Assembly (NCBI GenBank): GCA_023151185.1
Contig: JAKLJL010000004.1
Coordinates: 135,586 to 199,585 of the forward strand
From: Bacteroidota bacterium
GTDB lineage: Bacteria > Bacteroidota > JABWAT01
Length of the DNA stretch: 64,000 bases
Direction: 5' to 3'
The position numbers and the translations under genes are program-made. The notes under the pieces were generated by a model that saw only the letters and a program-made list of their open reading frames with translations, had not been told where the DNA came from and did no database searches. Numbering within the stretch: the first letter of the stretch is position 1; each line of letters starts with the position of its first letter. Shown here piece after piece: positions 1-8,949 of this stretch.

Positions 1-636
1 GGTTGAGTACCCGACTCCAAGGTTGTATCCGCCTTCAAACACATATTTAACATCCAGTTTAAAGGCTGAATCTTTCCCGTACTGCTTCCAGGCATCGCTG
101 AAATCATACGGCGATCCGAAAGCTGTTTCGGCATAAACCGGACCGTAACTCCCCGACAGGGCAAAAAACTTCAGCGACCGGTTTGAGTAATCAGCATTGT
201 GACCGGCTTCCGTTTCGGCATAAAAATAGTATTTAGCCCCGACCGTAACCAGATCATTCACCGCATATGACGCCTGCAAGCCCCAGGCAAGTCCGAAGGA
301 AATCATAAACTCTGATTTGGTTTCGGCCTTTGGGGTAGAGCCGGTAGTAAACGTGTTCTCCCAGGATCCCAGATCAGAATCTACCCCAACGTAATCGCCA
401 AACCGAAACGCCCGGTCAGAATCATCCCATAAGAAACCCAGCATGGAGCCATGGGTATGAATGTGGAATAAATTGCTTTTGATTTCATTGGTTACCGGTG
501 CGGGATAATTGGAATAGTCTTCCGAAAACGTCCGGTAAGAGTATCCCAGATCAACAGACCAAAGGCCCTGAACCTGAGCCATCAGACCAGTTGGACTGGT
601 TAAAAGAAGGAAAAGAAGCAGTGGGGATTTTTTCAT
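1..636 (-). CDS. Partial outer-membrane-type protein (N-terminal 212 residues)
   Basis: The reading frame starts at an ATG (634-636 on the minus strand), stays open and runs off the left edge of the window, so the C-terminus is missing. A GGAG ribosome binding site lies 9 bases before the start. The product opens with a signal peptide (MKKSPLLLFLLLTSPTGLMA, cut probably before QVQG). The mature part has alternating hydrophobic/polar stretches rich in aromatic residues and glycine (for example VDLGYSYRTF, VGAKYYFYAE, LKFFALSGSYG, FEGGYNLGVGYST), which resembles the strands of an outer-membrane beta-barrel. I do not recognise a specific family. It follows the phosphatase gene on the same strand across 139 bp that contain a strong hairpin, so it is probably transcribed separately. 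Confidence 0.75.
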   Translation of the reverse strand, partial: MKKSPLLLFLLLTSPTGLMAQVQGLWSVDLGYSYRTFSEDYSNYPAPVTNEIKSNLFHIHTHGSMLGFLWDDSDRAFRFGDYVGVDSDLGSWENTFTTGSTPKAETKSEFMISFGLAWGLQASYAVNDLVTVGAKYYFYAETEAGHNADYSNRSLKFFALSGSYGPVYAETAFGSPYDFSDAWKQYGKDSAFKLDVKYVFEGGYNLGVGYST

Positions 637-731
637 CAGTTGTTTCTCCGTTTTTAATTTTCACAGGGGAAAACAAAAGATGTTTTGGTGTGATTCCCGA
701 ATCCTTAGATCAAGTTAAGAAGTCACCGGAA

Positions 732-768
732 GGGTGTCAACCGGATTGGGGGAATCCGGTTGACACCC
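732..768 (-). terminator. Strong hairpin after the phosphatase gene
   Basis: A perfect 16-bp inverted repeat (732-747 pairing with 753-768) encloses a 5-base G/C loop, 8 bases past the stop of the minus-strand phosphatase gene. It is in the right place for a terminator, but no run of T follows it on either strand, so it could also act as an RNA-stabilising or processing stem before the downstream outer-membrane gene. Confidence 0.5.
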
Positions 769-775
769 TCAGGGG

Positions 776-3331
776 TTACCCTGTTACTTTCACGACGACC
801 AGCGTCATATCATCATGTGCCGGTGCCAGACCGGTGAAAGCTTTGAGTCCGGCAAAAATTTCTTTTGAAATTTCGGCTGCAGACTGGTTCTGATGATTCT
901 GAATCAGTGATTCGATCCGGGCAGCCCCGAATTCATCACCGGCTTCATTCATTGCCTCAGAAAGGCCGTCAGAAAAAAACACCCAGATATCGCCGGGCTG
1001 AAAGGGGAATGAAAGCTCCTGCAGATAGCCTGGGAACCGGCCGGTTCTTGAAATCCCCATGGCAATGCCGCCGGGAAGGTGACGATCCACTCTGTTTTCG
1101 GCTGATTTAAAATGAAGAATGGGTAAATGTCCTGCCCGGCAAACGGTAATTTTTCTGCCTGCCGGATCGAACTGACCGGCAACCAGGGTGATAAAATTTT
1201 TCCGGTCATCAAGGGTTGTCAGAGTGTTGGCATGAATCAGAAGATCTTTCAGAGTACTTAGCCCTGAACGATTTGCCGAATTCATAATTCCCTGAATCCT
1301 GGCAGCCATCAGGGCAGCCGAAACACCCTTTCCGGCGACATCTCCAAGAACAACCGTCAGCGTTGATGCCGGGTCATCCGGTTCTGTCATCAGAAAATCA
1401 TAATAATCTCCTCCAACCTGAGAGGCCGGTTCGTATGTGCCTGAAATATCCAGATTCCGGACTTGGGGAATGGTGGCCGGAAGCAGACTTCTCTGGATTT
1501 TCCTTGCCAGATCCAGTTCCTGTTTTAACCGTTCATTTTCTAGAGTTTCCTCTGCAAGGCGGGTGTTTTCAACCGCAACTGCAATCTGCCTGGAAAGAGA
1601 TTCAACAAACTGGATGTCAGTCACATTATACATTTCTTCAGACCGCTTGGGGCCCAGGAAAATAAGTCCAGCCTGCTTTTCCTTAAGCTGAAGCGGAGAA
1701 ACAAACTGGATTCCGGCAGATTTCAGAAGTGGCCGGCAGACAAGTTTATCGGACGGAACCGGTGACTGAAGCCCTGCCAATTCGGGAAAGCACTCCGGAT
1801 GGTTTAGCTCTCCGCCGGGGAAATCCTGAATTCCGGATTCTCCTGTAAGGCGGTAACCATCGGCAGCCCGGACCATAATAACTGCCGATTTGAGTCTGAG
1901 GTGCTGAACCAGTTCCTCGCTGAGTGCCTGCCCGAGATCAGCCAGGTTCAGCCGGGAAGCCATTACTTCCGAAATTTCGGCGAGTGCCAGGCGGTAGTCA
2001 ATGTCATCTTTCGAGAAGAACCGGGCCAACCGCCGTTGAAGGAACCGGCCGGTTAGATACAGCAGAATGAAAACCCCGATTCCGGCAAGAATAAAAAACG
2101 GACGTTCAGAAAAGCCGGGAGTCCTGGCACCGCCGGCCTTGATTTCCAGTGCAGTCGGTGTAAACCGGAAGCCTGCATCCCCAAGGTTAATCTGGGTCAC
2201 CAGATTGGTTAGGGAAAAAAACGTAAAAACCAGTCCCATGATCAGCAGGAACATGAGTGAATAATACTGAACATTCCGTTTCATGATCCGGGTTATCCCG
2301 AAAACCCGGAACCGGAGGATCAGGTAAAAATAGCCAAGAGGAACAACCAGAAGCAGAAAAAGAAGATTATTAAACCAGGAATAACCCAAAAAGGTGAGAA
2401 AAATGGTCGTGAAAATGACGGTTCCATACACTCCCCAGATCCAGTTGATCACTCTTCCCGGCCTGGATTTCCCGGATTTCCTGAAAAAAATAACTGAATA
2501 GGTAAACATGAAAATCAGAAATCCGGCAATCAGGATCTGGAGATACAACCCCGAATCCGGAATCCGGGCTCCGTTGATCAGCATTTGGATCAATGCGGTA
2601 AAGGAGACCAGAAAAATTGCCGAAATCAGATAAAACAATTTCAGATGTTTTCTTTTCTGATCATACTGCGGATGCTGTTCGGGAAAAAGAAGACCAAGAT
2701 GAAACATCAGCGGAAGTCCGGCAAAAACCATCTGGGCACTCAGGTTCTGCAGACTGGCCCGTTCGACCATAAATGCTGCAGAAACCGGAACTGCCATGAA
2801 AATAATTGCTGCCGAAAACAACCAGGCCAACGGGTTTGAAGGAACTTTCCAGGCCACAAACAGAGCCAGTATCATCATAGCCAGAAAGGTAAGGGCAGAG
2901 GCAATGGTTCTGACGGAAACCCCGATAGTGGCAGCCTGAACATAAAGAATCAGTTTCTGCCCATCCCGGATGACTTCGTATTCCATGACAGAGCCGGGTT
3001 TGGCCGACCGCAGAATGGCATCTGCCTCAAGCTCACCTTTAAACCGCTTTCCGTTGATGGAGAAGATCAGATCACCCCGCTTCATTCCGGCACGGTCACT
3101 GGCGCCACCGGCAGAAACAGACGTCACAGTAACCAGACTGTCCTTTCCTGAAAAAACATTTTCGTCGGTTACTGTTTTTACTGCCCGGCTGACGGAATCA
3201 AAGTACAGATTCGAAAACCCGACAGCCCAGACAATAAATAGAATCCGTACCACTCTGGGGCTGTTTTTAAAAAATTCAGTCAGGTATTTCAACTCATCTC
3301 CGGATAGGTGAACGGCGGCCCGGGTTTTCAT
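776..3331 (-). CDS. Membrane-bound PDZ-GAF-SpoIIE (PP2C-type) serine phosphatase
   Basis: An 851-residue signalling protein. Residues about 28-50 form a first membrane helix; a PDZ-like domain follows (about 60-135, SAGGASDRAGMKRGDLIFSING). Then come about eight to nine hydrophobic helices to about residue 425, a GAF-like domain (about 440-595), a linker helix (LKQELDLARKIQRSLLP) and a C-terminal SpoIIE/RsbU phosphatase domain. The metal-binding acidic residues are all present: VGGDYYD, GDVAGKG, FSDGLSEA and HDDMTLV. RsbU-type enzymes dephosphorylate anti-anti-sigma factors, but no RsbW/RsbV partner is in this window, so the substrate is unknown. It starts 27 bp after glgA and is probably co-transcribed with it. 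The family assignment is firm; the role is inference. Confidence 0.88.
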   Translation of the reverse strand: MKTRAAVHLSGDELKYLTEFFKNSPRVVRILFIVWAVGFSNLYFDSVSRAVKTVTDENVFSGKDSLVTVTSVSAGGASDRAGMKRGDLIFSINGKRFKGELEADAILRSAKPGSVMEYEVIRDGQKLILYVQAATIGVSVRTIASALTFLAMMILALFVAWKVPSNPLAWLFSAAIIFMAVPVSAAFMVERASLQNLSAQMVFAGLPLMFHLGLLFPEQHPQYDQKRKHLKLFYLISAIFLVSFTALIQMLINGARIPDSGLYLQILIAGFLIFMFTYSVIFFRKSGKSRPGRVINWIWGVYGTVIFTTIFLTFLGYSWFNNLLFLLLVVPLGYFYLILRFRVFGITRIMKRNVQYYSLMFLLIMGLVFTFFSLTNLVTQINLGDAGFRFTPTALEIKAGGARTPGFSERPFFILAGIGVFILLYLTGRFLQRRLARFFSKDDIDYRLALAEISEVMASRLNLADLGQALSEELVQHLRLKSAVIMVRAADGYRLTGESGIQDFPGGELNHPECFPELAGLQSPVPSDKLVCRPLLKSAGIQFVSPLQLKEKQAGLIFLGPKRSEEMYNVTDIQFVESLSRQIAVAVENTRLAEETLENERLKQELDLARKIQRSLLPATIPQVRNLDISGTYEPASQVGGDYYDFLMTEPDDPASTLTVVLGDVAGKGVSAALMAARIQGIMNSANRSGLSTLKDLLIHANTLTTLDDRKNFITLVAGQFDPAGRKITVCRAGHLPILHFKSAENRVDRHLPGGIAMGISRTGRFPGYLQELSFPFQPGDIWVFFSDGLSEAMNEAGDEFGAARIESLIQNHQNQSAAEISKEIFAGLKAFTGLAPAHDDMTLVVVKVTG

Positions 3332-3358
3332 CCGCCCGGACCGTGAAGTTATTCGGAA

Positions 3359-4867
3359 TCAGATTCCCTCAGGTTTCAGTGGCTTTTCAGTTCTGCGGGA
3401 AATCGCCTTTTTATAAACCTGCAGGTACTTGCCGGCAGATTTTTCCCAGGAGAAATCGGCTTTCATTCCGTTTTTAACGATCTGGGCCCATTCCTTTTTA
3501 TTATGATAAACCAGAACGGCCCGGTGAACCGCATCCAGAAGGGCTTCGGGGTGCGGATTGGTGAATACAAACCCATTTCCGTTTTTCCGTCCTTCAAGCA
3601 GAGACTGCCCCCAGTCGACAATGGTGTCTGCAAGTCCGCCGGTTTTTCTGACAACCGGGACGGTGCCGTACCTGAGACTGTAAATCTGATTCAGGCCGCA
3701 GGGTTCATACAGTGATGGCATCAGAAACAGATCGGACCCGGCTTCGATCTGATGCGACAACTGATTATCGTAACCGATGTGGACACAAACTTTTTCCGGA
3801 TAAGCCTGATGCAGGTCTCTGAACAGGTTTTCATACTTTGGCAGCCCGGATCCCAGGACCACTAACTGAATATCCATCTGCATCAGTTGCGGCAGGATGG
3901 CTTCAATCAGGTCAAACCCCTTCTGGTCGACCATTCTCGAGATCATACCGATCAGCGGTACGTCGGCCTTAACCGGTAAATGAACCCGTTCCTGAAGAAA
4001 TTCCTTATTTTTTGCTTTTCCCGCAAGCCGTTTGGAAGAATACGTCTGAACCAGAAACTCATCTTTTTCAGGGCTCCAGATTTCATAATCCACCCCGTTC
4101 AGAATCCCCACCAGATCCTCTTTCCGGGAATTCAGGATCCCGTCAAACCCGGCGCCATATTCAGGCGTCAGGATTTCTTCTGCATAGGTTTCACTGACGG
4201 TCGTGATAATATCCGAAAATAAAAGACCGGTTTTCATGAAACTGAACATGCCCCAGAATTCATACGGTCCGCCCGGGAAAAATTTGGTTTGGTCAAGCCC
4301 GGCCAGATAAACGGTATCGGGATGAAATTTTCCCGGATACCCTATATTGTGGATAGTAAAAACGGTTCCGGTTGATGCAAAAAACGGATCGTCCTTATAA
4401 AAGGTTTTCAGATATAACGGGATGAGCCCGGTCGGCCAGTCATTGACATGGATGACGTCAGGTTTCCATTTCATCCGCTTCATAATTTTCAGAACGGCCC
4501 GGTTAAAGATGATAAACCGCTGGTTTTCGTCCGGGTCATTGGTATAAATCCACCGGTTGTCAAAAGCATGGGCACAATAGACAAAATTCACTTTCGTCTG
4601 GGTGCCCGGCAGGGTTGTCTGGTACAGGTGAACTTCAAAATGTTTTTCACCAACGGGGACGCTCAGATCGTCGATCCGCCAGTTGATTTTTATTTTGTGT
4701 GCATCTTCGGGGATGGAGGAATATTTGGGCATAAACAGCATAACTTCACAGTCATGCTGTTCGAGGACTTTGGGCAATGCCCCCAGGACGTCACCCAGGC
4801 CGCCGGCTTTGGCATACGGGACGGCTTCTGAAGAAACCAGGGCAATTTTCAGTTTGGAACCGTTCAA
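3359..4867 (-). CDS. glgA: Glycogen synthase (ADP-glucose type)
   Basis: The 502-residue product is a full-length GT5 glycogen/starch synthase, which transfers glucose from ADP-glucose to the growing alpha-1,4-glucan in the cytoplasm. The N-terminal substrate-binding motif KAGGLGDV is at residues 20-27. The N-terminal Rossmann half (IHVNDWPTGLIPLYL) and the C-terminal nucleotide-binding half (GMISRMVDQKGFDLI; LMPSLYEPCGLNQIYSLRYG; RKTGGLADTI) are both complete. No other glycogen genes (glgB, glgC, glgP) are seen nearby. The phosphatase gene follows after 27 bp, so the two probably share a transcript. The preceding DUF3857 operon ends 117 bp upstream. Confidence 0.96.
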   Translation of the reverse strand: MNGSKLKIALVSSEAVPYAKAGGLGDVLGALPKVLEQHDCEVMLFMPKYSSIPEDAHKIKINWRIDDLSVPVGEKHFEVHLYQTTLPGTQTKVNFVYCAHAFDNRWIYTNDPDENQRFIIFNRAVLKIMKRMKWKPDVIHVNDWPTGLIPLYLKTFYKDDPFFASTGTVFTIHNIGYPGKFHPDTVYLAGLDQTKFFPGGPYEFWGMFSFMKTGLLFSDIITTVSETYAEEILTPEYGAGFDGILNSRKEDLVGILNGVDYEIWSPEKDEFLVQTYSSKRLAGKAKNKEFLQERVHLPVKADVPLIGMISRMVDQKGFDLIEAILPQLMQMDIQLVVLGSGLPKYENLFRDLHQAYPEKVCVHIGYDNQLSHQIEAGSDLFLMPSLYEPCGLNQIYSLRYGTVPVVRKTGGLADTIVDWGQSLLEGRKNGNGFVFTNPHPEALLDAVHRAVLVYHNKKEWAQIVKNGMKADFSWEKSAGKYLQVYKKAISRRTEKPLKPEGI

Positions 4868-4905
4868 AATTCAAACTCCGGACTTGTGGATTCAGGCAGA
4901 GATGG

Positions 4906-4925
4906 AAGGCCCGACCCCGGGCCTT
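4906..4925 (-). terminator. GC-rich hairpin between DUF3857 operon and glgA
   Basis: An 8-bp GC-rich stem (4906-4913 with 4918-4925, loop ACCC) lies in the 117-bp gap between the end of the DUF3857 operon and the glgA start. No T-run follows, so a terminator role is only suggested by position; it could equally be an attenuator-like leader structure for glgA. Confidence 0.3.
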
Positions 4926-4984
4926 GCCTCCAAATTACTAAACCCGGACCGGAATGTCACCCGCAGGCCTTAAATTCTAATCGT

Positions 4985-6970
4985 TCAATCTACCTTGAAA
5001 ATGATATTGGGGATCGAAACCGATGACTTTGATCCGGTAATATCAATCAGGTCCTTGTAATCCTGCCGAATACCCGAAGACCTGACAAGCTTACGGGTTT
5101 GATTCACCAGAATTTCACCTTTTTGAAGCTTGATCTCTGAATTGAAATTTCCGAACCGGTTCGATAGCTTTTTCTTTTTGAGTTCCGTAACCGGGGTCCA
5201 GTTTTCAGGCGTAGTAATCCGGATATTTTTTACAAAAACCTGGTCCTCGTAAATCCGGATCGGGGTTGCACGGGAGTCCTTTTTCACCAGATAGGATTTC
5301 TGGCTTGCCGGTGCCAGCAGTCCGGCCGTTTGGAAAATGACTTCCTCTGGGGTGACTGTCACCAGATTTTCAATGGTATAATTGATTTTAATTCTGAGAA
5401 CACTATCCGGGTTCATCAGGTTTTCAATCGAGTGCCCGGTAATTTTCAATTCACCCTGGTCATAGGTCAGCAGATCCTTCAGATCTTTTTCGATATCCTC
5501 TTTTTTTCTGTCGAAATTCCGCTTCCGGAACCTGTAGGCGATAGTTCCTTTTAACGTTTTGGTTTCAGAAACCGTAACGAGACCCTCTTCGGATATGGCC
5601 ACAGAATAGTCTTCAATAATGAAATTTTGGGTTTCCTTGGCAACAGGAAGAATGACCACTTTGGGCCCTCCTGCTGAAACAGAATTCTTGTTTTCCTCTT
5701 CCCGTTTTTTCTTTTCCATGTAGGTTTCTTCCCGCTGAATCAAAATAGCCGGCTGCCCCTGATAGATATCGGGAATAAAACCAAAGGACAGGAATTTCTC
5801 GCCGGGGAAAACCACAACTTCCTTTTCTTTCAAGTGAATTTGAATTGCTGGCTCAGAGAATTCCTTTCTGGCCACAAAGTTGATGTCTGCCAGCCCTTCA
5901 TCTCTGTCATGCACCAGGATGAAATTGGATTGAATTCCGACCGCTTTCAAAAGAACGCCCAGTAGACTTGCCTTATCAATACGATCACCCGCACTGTCTT
6001 CCAGCATGGCATTGTAATTCAGTTCATAATCTTTTTTTGACGTTTTAATATTGTCGCGAACCCATTCGGTCAGAATCCGGGCTTTGCCTTCCTCATCTGA
6101 GGTTCCTTCAGTCAGTTTCAGCGCAAGATCAGTGGCCCGTCCTGACCGGCTGTCGTATTCGCCGTTAGACAGATCGGATAACCACCGGTTGAATTCTGAC
6201 CAGGAGGGAATTTTTGAATGATAAAGAATTTCCAGAAACTCACCTGATTCCTTGAAGTATGGTGTATAGGGTTCATCTTCCTGAAAAGACTTAATATTCT
6301 TTTCGGTATACTCCACAATATTGGCCTTCAGGTTCTTGTCATAGTAAAAATTCATCAGGCTTTTAGGGGTTCCTGTGTTTTTATATTTCAGGCCATCCGG
6401 ATTATCAGTTTTAAAAATCAGTTTAAAATTGAAGAGCTCAATCGGCAGGTCGTATTGAAATTTCATAAAAAGAACTTCCTGGTAATAGCTGTCGGCCAGG
6501 TATTCAAAGTTCTCTTCAATAATCGTTCCCTTCGTAATATCCGGATAGGCCAGTTTTAACGTAACATTTTTTTCAGAGTCAGTTGTCCTGATTAAATCCT
6601 TTTTGGTAAATACCCTGACAGTTCCGTCCGGTTTAATTGTCCTGAAAGACAGTGCTGTCAGGGAGTCTTCTTCATCCAGTGTGAGTGAAAAGGTGGTTAA
6701 ACCCTTGTTGTCCGGGTTCAGAACAACGTAAGATCGTTCTCTTAAGGAGTATTTTTTAAAATTATCTGCCTCGATCCGGTAATTGTAGGTCAGGTAAACT
6801 CCATCATTCCCCGAATATTTTTTTTCATAGTCCTCAATTTTGAGAGTATAGGGTACTTTTTCACCCTGCGTAAAAAGGGTAAGACGGGTAGCCCGTTTAA
6901 CCTCTTTTCCACAACCTGAAAAAACCGCCAGTAACAGTAATGAGGCGATAAACCAACTTAATCTTTTCAT
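4985..6970 (-). CDS. DUF3857 lipoprotein with degenerate transglutaminase core (paralogue B)
   Basis: A 661-residue predicted lipoprotein: MKRLSWFIASLLLLAVFSGC, lipobox FSGC with Cys20. A DUF3857-like beta-rich region follows, then a region aligned to the transglutaminase core of the third gene of this operon (LTEWVRDNIKT about 300; AGDRIDKASLLGVLLKAVGI about 327-346), and a C-terminal beta domain. At the catalytic positions it has Arg330 in place of Cys (GDR against GDC) and lacks the NHV histidine and the DPT aspartate. It is therefore probably a non-catalytic binding or structural protein. It overlaps its upstream paralogue by 4 bp (ATGA), which indicates translational coupling. The paralogues share long segments (GTIIEENFE, PYTPYFKE, ASQKSYLVKKD). 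Exact function unknown. Confidence 0.85.
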   Translation of the reverse strand: MKRLSWFIASLLLLAVFSGCGKEVKRATRLTLFTQGEKVPYTLKIEDYEKKYSGNDGVYLTYNYRIEADNFKKYSLRERSYVVLNPDNKGLTTFSLTLDEEDSLTALSFRTIKPDGTVRVFTKKDLIRTTDSEKNVTLKLAYPDITKGTIIEENFEYLADSYYQEVLFMKFQYDLPIELFNFKLIFKTDNPDGLKYKNTGTPKSLMNFYYDKNLKANIVEYTEKNIKSFQEDEPYTPYFKESGEFLEILYHSKIPSWSEFNRWLSDLSNGEYDSRSGRATDLALKLTEGTSDEEGKARILTEWVRDNIKTSKKDYELNYNAMLEDSAGDRIDKASLLGVLLKAVGIQSNFILVHDRDEGLADINFVARKEFSEPAIQIHLKEKEVVVFPGEKFLSFGFIPDIYQGQPAILIQREETYMEKKKREEENKNSVSAGGPKVVILPVAKETQNFIIEDYSVAISEEGLVTVSETKTLKGTIAYRFRKRNFDRKKEDIEKDLKDLLTYDQGELKITGHSIENLMNPDSVLRIKINYTIENLVTVTPEEVIFQTAGLLAPASQKSYLVKKDSRATPIRIYEDQVFVKNIRITTPENWTPVTELKKKKLSNRFGNFNSEIKLQKGEILVNQTRKLVRSSGIRQDYKDLIDITGSKSSVSIPNIIFKVD

Positions 6971-8949
6971 TGAGCAGAACTCCCTTCTTTTATTTTAAAA
7001 ATAATGTTTGGAACCGAAAATGCTGACTTCGCACCGGTTAGGTCGACAAGAGCCTTAAATTCATTTTTATCTCCGTTTGACCGAATGAGACGGCGTTCCT
7101 GCCGGATTTTAAGAAAGCCCTTACCGCTTTCTGTAGTCGAATTGAAGGTACCGAACTGGTTTTGCAGTGCCCTGTTCTTCAGGTCAGAAACAAGTTCCCA
7201 ATTTTCCGGGACTTTAACCGCTATATTTTTTACATATAATTGATCTGCCTTGATACTGATCGGGGCGTGCCGGTTATTATCATCAACCAGATATCTTTTA
7301 ATTGATGCTGGTGACAAAAGGCCCCCGGTCTGGAAGATGATTTCTTCGGGTGTAAGGGTAACCAGGTTCGAAATCGAGTATTCCAGAGTTAGCCTCAGGG
7401 TTGAATCCGGGCTTTCAAGATTGTCAATTTTCTGATTGGAGATCAGTACTTCACCCTGGGTATAGGTCAGAAAGCTTTTTATTTTTTCCTCAAGTTCTGC
7501 CCCTTTGACCTGTTTAAGCTGGTTTCTCGCATAAAATGCCATAGAGCCAGAGAGTGATTTGGTTTCCCTGACCTGAATCGTCCCCGCTGTATCAACTTCG
7601 ACCCAGTAATCTTCGGTGATCACATTTTGATCGCCGGCCTGAACCGGCAGGGTGATAAAATCCGGGTCCGAAAAGCGCTGCTCTTTATTTCCCTTCCCGC
7701 CACTGACCGACCGGACAATCATAGCCGGTTGACCCTGGATCTGATCTGGGAAAAAACCAAACGGAAGAATTTTTACATAAGGAATGGAATATATATCCCG
7801 TCCGTCAAGATGAATCTGGACGGCTGGTGTTGTAAATTCTTTGTAAGCCACATAATTTCTGTCAAACGGACCTTCATCCTGATCATGGACCAGAATATAC
7901 TCGGCCTTGATTCCGGCTTTTCTCAAAAGTTCAAGAACAAGACCCGTAATGATAAACACATTTCCTTTTTTTGTTTGAATGACATCATCAAAATCTTTAA
8001 CCCCGTATTCGTTCACCGGTTCAATATTGTCTCTAACCCAATCACTGATTGATTTTGCTTTTTCATAGTCGGTGGTTTTTCCCTCCGTCAGCTTTTTGGC
8101 TGTCGAGCTAACCCTGAGCCCGAAAACCGAAGATGCATCGGCGCCGAACTTATTAAATGAAGACGCAATCTCGCTCCAACGATGCTGATAAGCAGGGAAT
8201 TTTTCGAAAACCAGATAAAATTCAGAGTAATTTGCCGTTTCCTTAAAGTAGGGAGAATAAGGCTCATCCCGGAATGCTGTTACGCTGGTATCCCGGAACA
8301 CAACAATCTGTTTTTTAGATTTTGGATCCAGAGTGGTCTCGAGCCGTGCCCGGGAATTTCCGGCATTTTTATACACAATCTGCTCTGGTTTTGGATATAT
8401 AATCCGGGTTTCCAGAGTTTCTGAAGGCCAGGAGGGGGTGTAGGGAATAAAAACATTGGAATAGCTGCTTAACCCTCCGTACGAAACCTGAATTTCGTAG
8501 TTTTCCTCAATTATAGTCCCTTTGACACAGTCCGGATAGGCCAGTTTGTAACTGATATCTCCGTCGGAAGCCTTTTCGGCTCTCAAATCCTTAAAACCAA
8601 AAACCTGAACCTTTCCATCGGGATTGACCAGCCGGATTGAAACTGCCTTGAGTTTGCTGCCGGATTGTACATTCAGATTAAAGGAGGCCAGGTTTTTATT
8701 TTCGGGATCGAGCAGAATGTAGGATCCTTCATAAAGAATATGTTTATCTGCTGTATATTCATGCGTCGTTTTGCGTTTCAGATAAACAGCTGCCTCCCCC
8801 GGATATTTTTTTTCTATTTCTGCGGTACCTTCCGGATAGACCACCTTATCTGCAGGGGAAAAAGTTGTCAGTACCGAAATTTTGGGTGAGGTGCAGGAAA
8901 AGGCGCTGATGGAAATTGAAAAAAGGAAAAGGCGGACATGCTTTCTCAT
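6967..8949 (-). CDS. DUF3857 lipoprotein with degenerate transglutaminase core (paralogue A)
   Basis: A 660-residue paralogue of the next gene. It has a short basic signal sequence and a likely lipidated Cys19 (SISAFSCT). Domain order is the same: DUF3857-like N-terminal half, transglutaminase-like middle (ISDWVRDNIEP; KKGNVFIITGLVLELLRKAGI) and a C-terminal beta domain. The position of the catalytic Cys is Val331, and the His and Asp motifs are also absent. It overlaps the genes on both sides by 4 bp, making a tight three-gene unit. Retention of the fold but loss of the triad in two tandem copies suggests duplication followed by a change to a non-enzymatic role. Function not known. Confidence 0.85.
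   Translation of the reverse strand: MRKHVRLFLFSISISAFSCTSPKISVLTTFSPADKVVYPEGTAEIEKKYPGEAAVYLKRKTTHEYTADKHILYEGSYILLDPENKNLASFNLNVQSGSKLKAVSIRLVNPDGKVQVFGFKDLRAEKASDGDISYKLAYPDCVKGTIIEENYEIQVSYGGLSSYSNVFIPYTPSWPSETLETRIIYPKPEQIVYKNAGNSRARLETTLDPKSKKQIVVFRDTSVTAFRDEPYSPYFKETANYSEFYLVFEKFPAYQHRWSEIASSFNKFGADASSVFGLRVSSTAKKLTEGKTTDYEKAKSISDWVRDNIEPVNEYGVKDFDDVIQTKKGNVFIITGLVLELLRKAGIKAEYILVHDQDEGPFDRNYVAYKEFTTPAVQIHLDGRDIYSIPYVKILPFGFFPDQIQGQPAMIVRSVSGGKGNKEQRFSDPDFITLPVQAGDQNVITEDYWVEVDTAGTIQVRETKSLSGSMAFYARNQLKQVKGAELEEKIKSFLTYTQGEVLISNQKIDNLESPDSTLRLTLEYSISNLVTLTPEEIIFQTGGLLSPASIKRYLVDDNNRHAPISIKADQLYVKNIAVKVPENWELVSDLKNRALQNQFGTFNSTTESGKGFLKIRQERRLIRSNGDKNEFKALVDLTGAKSAFSVPNIIFKIKEGSSAQ

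Noticed and set aside
498-893. A 131-codon plus-strand frame near the left edge
   Set aside because: It spans the partial outer-membrane gene, the hairpin and the end of the phosphatase gene on the opposite strand, with no family resemblance.
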